Positions 37,001-46,556 of a DNA stretch of 60,000 nt are shown piece by piece. Each line of letters starts with the position of its first letter. Position 1 is the stretch's first letter. Made by a program: the position numbers and the translations under genes. Below the pieces are notes generated by a model. It ran no database searches. It saw nothing but the letters and a program-made list of their open reading frames with translations, and was not told the DNA's origin. The stretch is from Membranipora membranacea (taxonomy: Eukaryota; Bryozoa; Gymnolaemata; Cheilostomatida; Membraniporidae), in contig OU612072.1 of assembly GCA_914767715.1 (NCBI GenBank), forward strand, positions 15,378,001 through 15,438,000. Reading direction: 5' to 3'.

Positions 37001-39055
37001 TTAATCTCAGGCAAACAATTTCTTGTAGCCCAACAGCAGGTAATCACTTAAGCTTTGTAGACCTCGGCATAACTTCCCGATTCCCCTATTTCCGATTTCT
37101 CAGTAGCAGGGGAAAGTGAAAGAATTAGTATGCCAGATTGAAAGAAGCCGCTTCTGTTGAAAATTTAATTTTAGGCAGCAATAATATGAGATAGCAATGA
37201 TAAGGTATTTTGATGCCAATATTACAACGTTATCAACAAACTATGCACAATCCAAACTCCCAACTTACGCTAAACACCTACAGATATTTATCCAAGACCT
37301 AAACCAGAAACATAAGGTGCCTACCAATTGACCAGCTTCTGTTTTTTCAACAAACTATGCACAATCCAAACTCCCAACTTAAGCTAAACCCCTACAGCTT
37401 TTCATCCAAACCCTAGCCACAAACATAATGTGCCTACCGATTGTCCAACTTCCGTTTTCTCAGTGGCAGCTCGCATTTCGATGATCTGGTCAGCGTACAT
37501 ATCCTTTTCTACAGACTCATAACCAAGGAAATCAGTGAAGTTACTTATGAGTAAGCAGTCTCCATCCTGTTGGTACACTGCAGTTCTACATGTACGATTA
37601 GCGTAACAGTATGTGGCACATTCTACTTTAGATCTCATCCCTTCTAATCTCTCCATCACATGGGCATCGGCTGAAATCGGAGAGACTTTTATATTTATCC
37701 CCGAGGAGTAAAAGTATTCCTCAGGAGGAAAGGTTAGCCTTGCTGCATGTAGTGAAGTATATGGCTAGCTAAAATTAACTCACCCTCTTTGTTTTAAATT
37801 AACATTAAATCACACCCATCAACCCAAACTAAACACTATAATATTTAATCCTCACAGTAGTGAGTTTTAATTCAGGAATGACCCGAAAAGGTGCAATTTA
37901 TTGCTTGCTAACCTTTACTCACCTACATTATATTTTTATAAGCTCTAACATCAGCTAGCAAATAATGGTTTTAGCTAACATTAAGCCACCCCCATACTAG
38001 CTAGTTTTTTAACACCAACTATTATTAACCCTATGAGGTGGTTAGTCATGAATGTTTGGGATAGTCACGAAATAGCACATAATCTGTATAATGTAGGAAC
38101 TTAGAGTGGATTTTCTGATCTGGTGCACTCTGGTCTGGCCCTCTTGAGCTTGACCAATGTAGTCTCATAGGGAATAATAATTATAATTATGTTAAAACGA
38201 GCAGCACCACATTATAGCCGATTTCATTGCATTATCAGTGTGACTTTACGTGGTGATAAATAGACTTTCCTCAGTCTGCAAGTAACACTCTAATTTTGAA
38301 ATTTTTCAAAGGTGTACAGGTAGCACAGCTGTTGCGTCAATGCTTCGGAGTAGGAGGTAGCTCAGTTGGTTAGAGTGCCTGCCCTCTGATGCTCATGCGT
38401 TGGAGGTCTCGGGTTCGAATCTCGCTGCAGTCTTAGTCTACTGCCTACTGGGCTCAATTGGCGCCCCAGGTGTGCTCCGACCTGCCTGCAAATTGAGAGC
38501 AACTTGGCACCGAAAATGGCGGCCGCCCCCATAAGGCACCTGTATTTCTCAGTCTTAGGACATAGACAAACTTGCGATTCTAAACCACTTTTTTTTTAAC
38601 CCATCAACCACAAAAAGTAACAAAAATAGGTGCGCAACAAACTGTTCACTGCCTAGTCGCACTCAACTTAGAATTGAAGTACATAATTTTCCAATCTATG
38701 TGAATTTTTTGCAGGAATGTTTAATGAATGAGAGGATGTCCATGCCAGATTAAGTCATTAAGCATCCCCCTCCCCCCCCCCCTCCCTCTAACAAAATTAA
38801 TCAATTACGCAAAAACATAACATCTTTCAAAAAAAACTTTTTGACAGATCTTAACACACTTTTCTGACATAATATGACAAAGTGCATGAATATATTATGT
38901 AGTCTTGGACCGAAAATTATTATATACATACCCATATGAAGTTGTCCATAATGGATGGCACCGAAATCATATCCGCAAAAGTCCATCACTTCTGCATTTG
39001 CCCAAAAGCAAGCCAAGGCAAGTATGAACAGCGCTGAAAATCTGCTAAGAGCCAT
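28025..39055 (-). CDS. Secreted PAN/apple plus triple CTHRC1-like domain protein (13 exons, 628 aa)
   Basis: Exons, 5' to 3' on the minus strand: 39055-38932, 37670-37438, 36391-36271, 34999-34902, 34476-34275, 33719-33570, 33119-33022, 32568-32452, 31413-31317, 31096-30932, 30395-30292, 28843-28633, 28191-28025 (TAG stop). They total 1887 nt, every junction is GT-AG and phase-compatible, and the frame stays open. Residues 1-23 form a signal peptide (MALSRFSALFILALACFWANA). Residues 42-119 are a PAN/apple-like module (EC..YCYANRTC...YQQDGDC). Residues 120-192 are a Cys-rich linker. Three CTHRC1-like domains follow at about 193-303, 343-462 and 504-628; each has the family core, a 'FNG..C'-type strand, then 'xEGxC.G..AG' and 'GWNS' or an equivalent. 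Domain 3 has the CC pair (DPCCRHYFNINNAEC) as in vertebrate CTHRC1. There is no collagen repeat and no membrane anchor, so it is probably an extracellular matrix or secreted recognition protein. The domain-to-intron phase pattern (0,1,1) repeats, which points to exon-set duplication. The first ATG of exon 1 could instead be the in-frame one at 39076; the one at 39055 gives a cleaner signal peptide. Confidence 0.85.
28880..29110. repeat. Dispersed repeat in intron 11 of the triple-domain gene
   Basis: Matches 32225-32420: AGAGTGG, ATGCTATAATTGAAT, GAGCTCACAATACCCAACMTG and CCTACCATTTTTYCTAAAC in the same order. Each copy is accompanied nearby by a GTCTGAGCCCC...TTTTGCCCC...CCGACG C-rich segment (29197-29240, 31921-31995, also 32868-32925). 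Confidence 0.65.
30020..30060. repeat. AACCAAGGAGTTAGAG hairpin (triple-domain gene intron 11)
   Basis: AACCAAGGAGTTAGAGA pairs with TCTCTAGCTCCTTGGTT. It is the orthologous position to the copy B hairpin, in inverted orientation. Confidence 0.75.
30085..30291 (-). repeat. Minisatellite at the exon 11 splice donor (triple-domain gene copy)
   Basis: The inverted counterpart of the array at 17733-17965. About six to seven units read on the plus strand as ATACTTATCYCTGATTGGCT, and the array abuts the GTAAGC donor of exon 11 at 30291. The array therefore predates the duplication that separated the two gene copies. Confidence 0.85.
31524..31556. repeat. CAAGGAGTTAAA hairpin
   Basis: CAAGGAGTTAAA pairs with TTTAACTCCTTG around a short AT-rich centre. 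It resembles the three AACCAAGGAGTTAGAG hairpins and lies in intron 8 of the triple-domain gene. Confidence 0.6.
31740..31890 (-). mobile_element. Degenerate family 1 SINE fragment
   Basis: Carries GGAGCCAAGTTTCTATCCGT, GTCAGTAGGCTGCAGAAGGG and CATCCAACCCTTAGAGTG, in the order expected of a reversed, diverged family 1 copy. In intron 8 of the triple-domain gene. Confidence 0.45.
32225..32420. repeat. Dispersed repeat in intron 8 of the triple-domain gene
   Basis: Partner of 28880-29110, same orientation. Confidence 0.65.
34091..34180. repeat. Imperfect ~43-bp inverted repeat (MITE-like or hairpin) in intron 5 of the triple-domain gene
   Basis: The arms read ACTCCGTGGTGGCGGAGG...TTGCAAAAGT and its complement, meeting around GGGGCGCC at 34131-34138. 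A few mismatches are present. It is GC-rich compared with its surroundings. Confidence 0.85.
35255..35425 (+). mobile_element. Degenerate SINE-like fragment
   Basis: Has AGTTAGTGTGCGCGTCGGGC, GGGCTCCAACCC, ACTACATGGGCTTGTTACACC and GGTGTGCACTGCTTTGCCTAC, which resembles the family 1 head and body order. In intron 3 of the triple-domain gene. Confidence 0.4.
37048..37461 (-). repeat. Tandem 114-bp repeat carrying the 3' end and splice donor of the PAN exon
   Basis: Two adjacent ~114-bp units (37234-37347 and 37348-37461) share the start CAACAAACTATGCACAATCC. The second unit contains the real last bases and GTAGGC donor of exon 2 at 37438. The first unit contains a degenerate copy of the same exon edge, also followed by GTAGGC (near 37318). 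A third, more decayed copy of the exon edge lies at about 37065-37110 and has lost the donor. Confidence 0.7.
38349..38590 (+). mobile_element. tRNA-derived SINE, family 1, copy 2
   Basis: Head AGGAGGTAGCTCAGTTGGTT with box B GGGTTCGAATC. The body is nearly the same as the copy at 341-577, through AAAATGGCGGCCGCCCCCAT to the CAAACTTGCGATT end. It is inserted in intron 1 of the triple-domain gene, antisense to it. Confidence 0.85.
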
Positions 39056-39128
39056 TTCGATGCTGTGTGGTAGCAACAGCAGTCAAGAGACATAATGAAG
39101 CACAGTTTTCTTGCCCACAAAGTTGGGA

Positions 39129-39147
39129 GTATTTATGACGCTATTGG
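39129..39147 (-). promoter_or_regulatory. TATA-like and CCAAT-like elements upstream of the triple CTHRC1-like gene
   Basis: On the minus strand CATAAATAC lies at 39137-39129, about 75 bp upstream of the ATG, with CCAAT just upstream at 39147-39143. The spacing from the TATA-like element to the ATG allows a 5' UTR of about 45 nt. The assignment is by motif only; CCAAT is unusually close to the TATA-like box. Confidence 0.4.
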
Positions 39148-39896
39148 AAATGGATTAGTTGACTGTCTTTGTATTGTATCCATTATTGATCAAACAATGC
39201 CTTCTAAGATTAGTGTTCTCGTTCATAATTCCTGAAAATTGATTTCTGTTTATTTATTGTTCGATCATTTGAAGGACATCAATACCAACCGGTCAGTGCT
39301 GCTGCACTGACTGTGAGTAATGCTGCACTTATGATTATTTTATCGGAAATAAGATGGTAGGTTGGAGATTTCAAAGTTTTATAGAAATGCACCAATTGGT
39401 ATTAAAGAGCGCAGCCCAGCGTCAGCTTTGTGACCGAATCAAAGGTGACCTTGAAGCTTGAAACTTACTCAACAGCTTAAACAACTGCGACTCACAACCA
39501 TACAAAACTCAAAGTAGTTGCTGACTCTAAAAGAGGTCAAAGATATTCCACTAACAATTATAGAACACAGATTAAATATAACAGTAAAATGAAACTGCTT
39601 GCCCGGTATGTTTTTTAAGGCTGAGTCATAGAGTGAGAGCAGCTCTTAGCACCTGATTGATAAAATGTATCATTAGATTTCTTGCTCAACAATCATTTAT
39701 ATATACTTTTATTGTCATTCTACATCATATTTAGGAATGTTTTTCATGCAGTGACAGAACAAACAAAAAAAACTTAAGCGGAGAGAAAAGTAAAAAATAC
39801 TCAAGTAACAAGAATTAATAGGATATAAAGTGCTTTGATAGTTGTTGTTTAAAATGAGTAAGTTTGGTTGCTGAGCGTATCTGAATTGGTAAAGAG
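39148..39896. other. No gene recognised; promoter-side spacer
   Basis: Spacer between the start of the triple-domain gene and the truncated retrotransposon. Its first ~50 bp carry the promoter-like motifs; the rest shows nothing I can name. Confidence 0.5.
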
Positions 39897-40748
39897 TTAA
39901 GTTGTAGTGATTTTTTGTCTTAATTGATCAGTGTGATAATGTAATAGGTATTTGTCTCTAAAAAAGGTTTTAGAGCTAGCTGGAATAAAGCCTTCCAAAA
40001 GAAAGTCAGGTGCGATCAAATGCAAAATTTGAAAACCAAAAATACAGGTGAAATGACCAGCAAGGAGAGGAAAAGGAATCAGACCAAGAGATGTATGTAA
40101 ATCTCTTGTATGTATTAGATGATATGGTATGTGGTTGACATTTGCTATTAGGCGGAAAGCCCTCTTTTGGAGCAAGTATATTATTTCAAGAATATATTGT
40201 GGTGATAGGTTGCCATATATGCGGATGGCATATATCATATGACAAAAGACATACTGGAAATTAAAGTTACGAGATGATTTACTATCTAGGAATGCCCTGC
40301 ATTTCTGGAATAATGCCAAACTTTTGTTTATTTTGGTGCACATCTGGTCTACATGATCGTCCCATGTCAATAAGTCATTCAAAGTAAAACCAAGGAGTTT
40401 GGTATTGGCATTTCGGTTTAGTCTTTTATGGTTAATTTTTAGATCTAAATCTAGAGATGTGGCTCTATGAGAGGGTTGTACAAGCATATAGTGAGATTTT
40501 TTTATGATTAACAACATCCTATTTTTCCTACACCAACTTTCTATCAAGTGTAGATCAGTATCACATAAATCATTAAGTGTATCAAAGTTGTCAGATTTTG
40601 ATACGAAAACTGTATCATCAGCGTAGGCAAATGCCTTGGAATGTAATGTGTAGGATAAAAGATCATTGACGTATAAGATTAAATCTTTTTCTTTGTACAT
40701 ACGATGTAAACTTGCTAAGAACTTTGTAATACCTTTAAACACTTTCAT
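39897..40748 (-). mobile_element. 5'-truncated non-LTR retrotransposon, reverse transcriptase C-terminal half
   Basis: One open frame of 283 codons. The catalytic FAYADDTVFV motif is near residue 38. Downstream are the LLGFTLNDLLTWDDHV and CRAFLD blocks and a C-terminal region typical of Jockey/CR1-type LINEs. Sequence before the YADD block (palm motifs such as PQGS) is missing, so the copy is dead. It lies between the triple-domain gene and the acidic-protein gene. Confidence 0.85.
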
Positions 40749-41268
40749 GATATTTCAATGAAAAAAGTTACAACTGCCCTCAAGCAATTTATAATTTTTT
40801 GACTGACAGGTTTGAAGTTGTCTCATCATGTTTAGAGGGAGGATTACTCAAGTGAAGAGTGGTATTTCTTGAGTTTGTTTTTCTTGGGTTTTATTAATCA
40901 ATTTCTTGAATTATTTCATTTTTCTATGTAAACAGTAACACTGTAATTGACAGTAAAAAGGGTAAATAAAATAGCATTGGATCACACCAAAGAGAGGCTA
41001 GCCAAGTATATCAATTATAATGGATATTACTCATTTCAGGCCCTGAATATTGGTGGTTTTTTACAAAAATGAAACCTATTGATTTTGAAATTCAAGTTTC
41101 CTTTTGTGAGAAGCTTGTAATCAGTGGTGGTAAAGGAGTCAGATCTGGTCAACACAGATAGTCTGAAAACTTATTACAGCGAAAGAGTAACATGATCAAA
41201 ATTTGAAATTGATAAGTAGGTCTACCTGTACCCTCTGGATTATTGCTTATCATAAGATACTTGTTACA
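40749..41268. other. No gene recognised
   Basis: AT-rich. The part 40790-41010 partly resembles 26760-26945 (CTCATCATGTTT..AGGGAGGATTACT and GAGAGGCTAGCCAAG), so it is probably an old dispersed repeat. Confidence 0.45.
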
Positions 41269-43373
41269 TTAGTGTTCATCCCAAGATATATTGAAGCTGT
41301 CATTTTCACCATTTGGTTCTACTGTGCCAATGTCTACCTCAGGAGCAGAGATATAAACATTTTCATCATCTGCATTCTCATTCTCAATATCAGCTTCAGC
41401 GTCTTCATTACTCCGTGAAGTATTCCCCACTTGCGTTGGGCCTGTTCGACCACTGGTTTCACAACGCCTTTTAACAGCGAATTGCCGCGAGTTTACCTCA
41501 GACCAACTAAAGTCAAGATCAGCATGGACATCTTCAAGAAAGGAGTCATGCTCCTCACCATTGTTAGCATCATCACAGGTACTAGGAGAATTGGAAGACT
41601 CATTACTCAAAATTGTATTTGATACAGAGTCGATTTGGGGAGCTTTGAAATTACTAAAAGGGTCCTGCTCATCAACTCCCGCTTGACTAGCTAGTTGAGG
41701 TGAGATATTACTTGTCTCACTCTGACCCAGACCAGTGGGTGGGAGTGTACTTGCTACTTTTGCAAGTGGATGATGTTGCTCATCTGAGGGAAGACCAAAT
41801 CCGATTTTTGACGCACTTGGATTTTCTCCAGGGTCATTTCCTCCACTTGACCAATCCCAGTCACCACAATCAATACCACTTTGTGATTCGTATTGAGATA
41901 TTGATGCACCAGTCACATTGGTTCCCAAATTACATACTGCGGGACCATCAGGCACATCAGAGTGAGAACTGGCAACAGGTACCTGCAATTAATCATGATG
42001 AATGACTTCATATGTGTATGTGAAAGTGCTTGGTCTCAAATCTATTACTTTTCCCAGAAAAAAAAACAAAGTCACTAATGATAGATTTGTTTTGCAAATT
42101 TTATTTGGTATCAAAATTTAACATTTGATTCTTATCGACAAAGAGTATAAACTGACCACAAAATTTCTGTTCTTGTAAATAAAAGTCTCCAGTTTGGAAG
42201 GTACATGCTCATACAAAGCAAAGGTTTTCCAAATATCGGATGAGAGCTAGGGGCTTGCAATGAAGAGTTACACCAAGTGATTTGATTGGGTAAACTAGTA
42301 TATGCCCAAGAAACCGGCTGGGAGGAAAAGTTAACATATTGTTTGATTTGATTTGTATTCATTCAATCATCATGACAGATGGTACAGAATGCGAGCGATG
42401 GTATGGCATAGTAAAAACAACACACTAAAAATTATTTATATACTAGACCGTTGTCATGATAGGTCATGAAAAAATTGAAAAAACCTTTTCTCCGCCTTTC
42501 AGTCCTGCAGAGTTTTGGCCGAAAAATTTGTATAGCTCGAGAGGATGTTCTGGAATTCTTGTTGAAAAGTAGTTCACTAAAAAGAGGATGTGATTCATTA
42601 TTCATTATGTTTAAAAAAATTGGAGGACAACTAATGCTGAACACAACAATTGAAAATACTACTCTTACCTCTTCAGATAATGTAGTATCAGCTTCTCTAT
42701 CACCACTTCTCAATAGGTTGACACGGTAAATCCTCTTAGAGATTTCATGAAGTTTTGATGATGCTAAAAGCCTAGTGGCCTCTCCCAATCCGTTATTTTC
42801 AGTATGGTGGTCCGCCTGTCATTAGCGAGTAAAAATAATAAGGAACAGTATGTTGTTAGTGTTTGATGAACGGGGGGGGGGGGGGGGGCTATTGTTGACA
42901 AACGGCTACGCCCTCCCTAAGAATCTGAAAACACTGGGTCTCACTGAAACAATCCAAAATTTCCATTAGGTGCTGTAAGAAGCAATTATTACCAATTAGT
43001 GTGCGCCCCCAAGATACTTGCCACCCCATCCCCCCCCCCCCCCATATGCCAAGATGATGGTGAATGCAAATAAATATGTATATTCAATGAAATATTAATA
43101 TATATATGTATATTCATATGCTATTATTGTGTTTGAATGGGCATTATTGGGTAGCTTCACAGCAGCTGTTTTCATGATGATTAAATCAACAGCCAGTTGA
43201 TTGTTCACAAGGTGTAACAAAATTCAACTCACCTCACATGCTTGTCCTTTTTTGATGATGGATCTGATTTGTTGTAGAAATGAAGAATTGTGACTTTGTG
43301 ATACCATGGAACCTAGAGCAGTTGATGTCAGCATAATTGAGGTTGACAGGACATCTTTGAAATTGTCTTCCAT
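41269..43373 (-). CDS. Acidic 333-aa protein of unknown function (3 exons)
   Basis: Exons 43373-43233, 42815-42669 and 41982-41269 (stop), all phase 0 with GT-AG junctions (donors GTGAGT and GTAAGA). Residues 1-96 are helical-looking and moderately conserved in character (LQQIRSIIKKGQ, LASSKLHEISKRIYRVNLL). Residues 97-333 are low-complexity, Ser/Asn/Asp/Glu-rich and probably disordered. Short aromatic-acidic motifs in the tail (DWDWSS, DPFSNF, DFSWSE, FNISWDE) resemble adaptor-binding peptides of trafficking proteins, but that is only a resemblance. No signal peptide or membrane segment, so probably intracellular. I do not recognise the family. Confidence 0.65.
42872..42889 (+). repeat. Poly(G) tract
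   Basis: An uninterrupted run of about 18 G in the intron before exon 2 of the acidic-protein gene. Matching poly(C) runs lie at 43030-43043 and 38768-38782, and a poly(G) run at 26019-26031. Confidence 0.9.
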
Positions 43374-44094
43374 CGTAGAGAAGCTGTCCCAAAATGAGAA
43401 AAGGAATTTTTGATGTTAGTAGTTATTTGGCTAGTAAAAATTTTCTATACGCAACAGAAGCAGATATTTTAAATGCGATTGATTTCATAATTTTGAAATG
43501 TTTGCATATATATATATATACACACATTTGTGCAAAAAGTGTCATATTATATATCCCACTATTGTACCCATAAAAACTCTTGACAATGAGTTATTCATAT
43601 ATATATATAGTGGCTATCAGTGTGTAGGGCAGTCTTTGCATTGGAGTTGTCCGACCATGTCAGGCTATTTTATCTACCATTAATTACTATTGGGTTAAGG
43701 ATGCCCAACATGATTATTTAAGAGGATTTAAGACATGATTTTTTTTGTGGGTCATATAAAATGACTCCTTATTTTTGAGTGACACTTAGTTGGGGCCAAA
43801 TACACACAGATGACACTTAAAAGCACAGATTTGAATCTATATATAATTATATATATATTGCATATATAGAGTCACTCCTTGTATCTGTCTGTCAGAGTCA
43901 ATTTGCAACCAGTGTGGTGAATATGAACAATACAATCCGTTTATCCGTTCTAAAAGCGTAGGTCGCTTGAAGACTCATTAAACATTTTGTGGGACAGTCT
44001 TGGGACGTTGTGACTGTGAGGCTATCTTGACACATTGTAGAGCAGTCATAGCGCATCTTAAGACATTGTGAGGCAGTCTTTGGGCCTGACAAAC
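43374..44094. other. No gene recognised; microsatellite-rich
   Basis: 5' flank of the acidic-protein gene followed by TA-rich microsatellites and short GACAGTCTTGGGACGTTGTG-type repeats at 43990-44090 upstream of the retrotransposon. Confidence 0.5.
43505..43522. repeat. (AT)n microsatellite
   Basis: Short alternating TA run. Similar TA runs are at 43597-43609 and 43839-43860. Confidence 0.8.
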
Positions 44095-45803
44095 ATATCT
44101 CACAGCATATCTCACTGCTCAATGCAGATGGTGACATCACTGATGACCCTGCAGTATGCTCCACAATCTTAAACACTCACTTTCACAGCCAGTTCAATAA
44201 GTCACATGCCCTCCACGGCCAGGATCCTGCATCACACAAACCCAACTATATATATTCCATGTTTATTCTGGAGAAGAATAAGTCCTTAGGACTTGTAACC
44301 AGAAAACAGAAAAATTGATAAAAATATGGTGTAGAATTAAAAACTGCGGAGAGATAGAAGTATACGGTGTGATTAAACTTCTGAATAGCCTGTAGTCTGG
44401 AAAAGCTCCAGGCCCTGATGGCTTGAAAAAAGAAGACCTCACTCTAGACACTGAGCAGACTGCAGGTTGCTTGTCCCTGATCTTCAACAAATCTCTAACA
44501 TTTGGCAAACTGCCAGCTGAATGGAAGACTGCTAATGTGACGCCCATTCATAAAAGCGGGAACAAACAGAACGCCAACAATTACCGACCAATCTCTCTCA
44601 CAAGCATACCCTGTAAACTGCTTGAACATATTGTGCTGAGAAACCTTCTGGAGAAAATTGACAGTTGGCTCCACAATAGACAACTTGGTTTCAGGAAAGG
44701 GATCTCATGTGAAACTCAGATATGCGCCACTTTGCATGAGATCATAGGAGCAACCGACAAGAAGTCCAGTGTGCACACAGCAGTCTTGGACCTGTCGAAG
44801 GCCTTCGACCGCAAAAACTGACGGACATACATGGTATGGAAAGCTACCTGCTGGACTGTATACATGACTTCCTGTGTAACCGATCGCAGACAGTGGTGCT
44901 GGATGGAGCTAAATCTGAATCCCTTCCAGTGACATCCGGAGTCCCACAGGGCTCGGTGTTGGGTCCAGTGTTGTCTTTGGTCAATATCAGCGATCTCCCC
45001 AGTCATGTTGATTGCTCTGTTGGCCTCTTTGCTGATGATACCCTGATGTACCAAAATGTAGACAACACAAATGATGAGGAGAGATTTCAAGCCAACTTGG
45101 AGTCACTGAACACCTGGGCTAAAACCTTGGGGATCAGTTTTAATGCTAAGAAGTGTAAGATTATTGCCTTCCATCCTCAGAGAACAGTCCCAGAGTACAC
45201 TATGGACAATATAGTGCTGGAGCACACAGATCACTGCAAATACTTGAGAGTGATACTGCAGTCAGACCTAAAGTTCACTGACCACATAGCCGACAAAATC
45301 TGCAGCCCCAGAAAGCAGATTGGGATGATCAGACGAGCTCTCTACTGGGCACCGGAGAGAGCCAGACTGATTGCATACAAGTCTCTCTGCCTTCCTCATC
45401 TGGAATATGCTTCCTGTGCCTGGGATCCTTCCACAAAGAGGGAGATCGAGGCACTCGAGATTGTGCAAAACCAAGGTGTGAGAATGATCTGTGGATTGAA
45501 GGGGAGGAGGGGTGTTACGGAAGCAAAGGAGAAATTGCAGCTGGAACAGCTAGTTATTCGGCGGAAGAACTCCAGGGTAAAGCTCCTAAATAAGGTTCTG
45601 TCAAGAGAGGAGGCCCACCCTGCACTCTGCTCATCCTACGATGAAATAATAAACCAGCCCCATACTACAGTCTCGACAAGATCACAAACACGGAACGAGC
45701 CACGCTCTATGGCTGCCACAGGGAACTGTTTTCATAACAGTTTTCTGCCCCGGACAATACGGGATATAAATTATCTAAGGACAATCAGAGGACAATACTA
45801 CTG
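44095..45803 (+). mobile_element. Non-LTR retrotransposon (LINE) reverse transcriptase, frameshifted
   Basis: A linker-like remnant at about 44095-44260 is followed by a frame with a TAG before SGKAPGPDGL. The N-terminal half of the RT (44423-44821: ANNYRPISLTS, LDLSKAFD) ends in TGA. The C-terminal half, in another frame (44836-45803), has SGVPQGSVLGP, GLFADD and a thumb-like block (KYLRVILQSDLKF). The join falls right after the SKAFD motif, where a stretch of the palm is missing. The catalytic motif reads FADD. No endonuclease domain is seen, so it is truncated and inactive. Confidence 0.88.
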
Positions 45804-46556
45804 ATGCCCTACTGGATGGGTACTTGTACCCGCTCTGAACCCAACAAATGCCCTACACATGGGATGGTATTCTGGAACAAAGTCCAAACCTTATGTAGTT
45901 ATGTCCAAAAACTGAGGCACGCCCCTCTAGGCGGTCTAGCGTGATGTCGTCTTTGATGTAAGTTGATGTATTGTAAGTAAGACAACTAAACTTAGACAAG
46001 CCATAAACAAAGGACCCGGATGGACATCAATACACCCAACCAAACCTCTCATTTTTGTGGAACTTAAGGTGGCAGACAACCATAAAAGTTGTATTTTGAT
46101 ATTTCGTTTCAGAAGTATCTCAACTAGGTTCATTAGTTATGTAACAAATATATAGGCCTATATTATATATATGTCTAGACTATCTATTCTATGGTAATGT
46201 AGTTTAGCTTTCACTCTATCTCAATTGGTACATTCAGTGACTTAGCATTGGCACTCCAAACAACAGGCTAGATGATGGTAGCAAACAGTTTTTACTTATT
46301 TGTCACTGAGGAAACAGTAGAGTAGTGTGGGCTATTGCTAAATACATAAATGAAATTTAATAATCTTGCACATGTATTTACAAACTTTCCTGTCTGCTCT
46401 TGTCAGTCCTAGAAATTGACTTCATACTGGAAAATGTCATATTTCTCAGGCTATTTTCATAATATCAACAAAAAGCACACTTCCGGTTTGCTGGACACAT
46501 CATAGAGAGAAATTTTTATCTTTAAAACATAGGTTGCTTCATACCCCTATATCACC
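45804..46556. other. Retrotransposon 3' flank and SCYL1 upstream region
   Basis: No frame of interest. The last ~100 bp before the SCYL1 ATG contain no TATA box that I can see. Confidence 0.5.

Noticed and set aside
41700-42005. 101-codon plus-strand frame
   Set aside because: Antisense shadow of exon 3 of the acidic-protein gene, which has splice and phase support.
44716-45090. 124-codon frame antisense to the retrotransposon
   Set aside because: Shadow of the reverse transcriptase coding strand.
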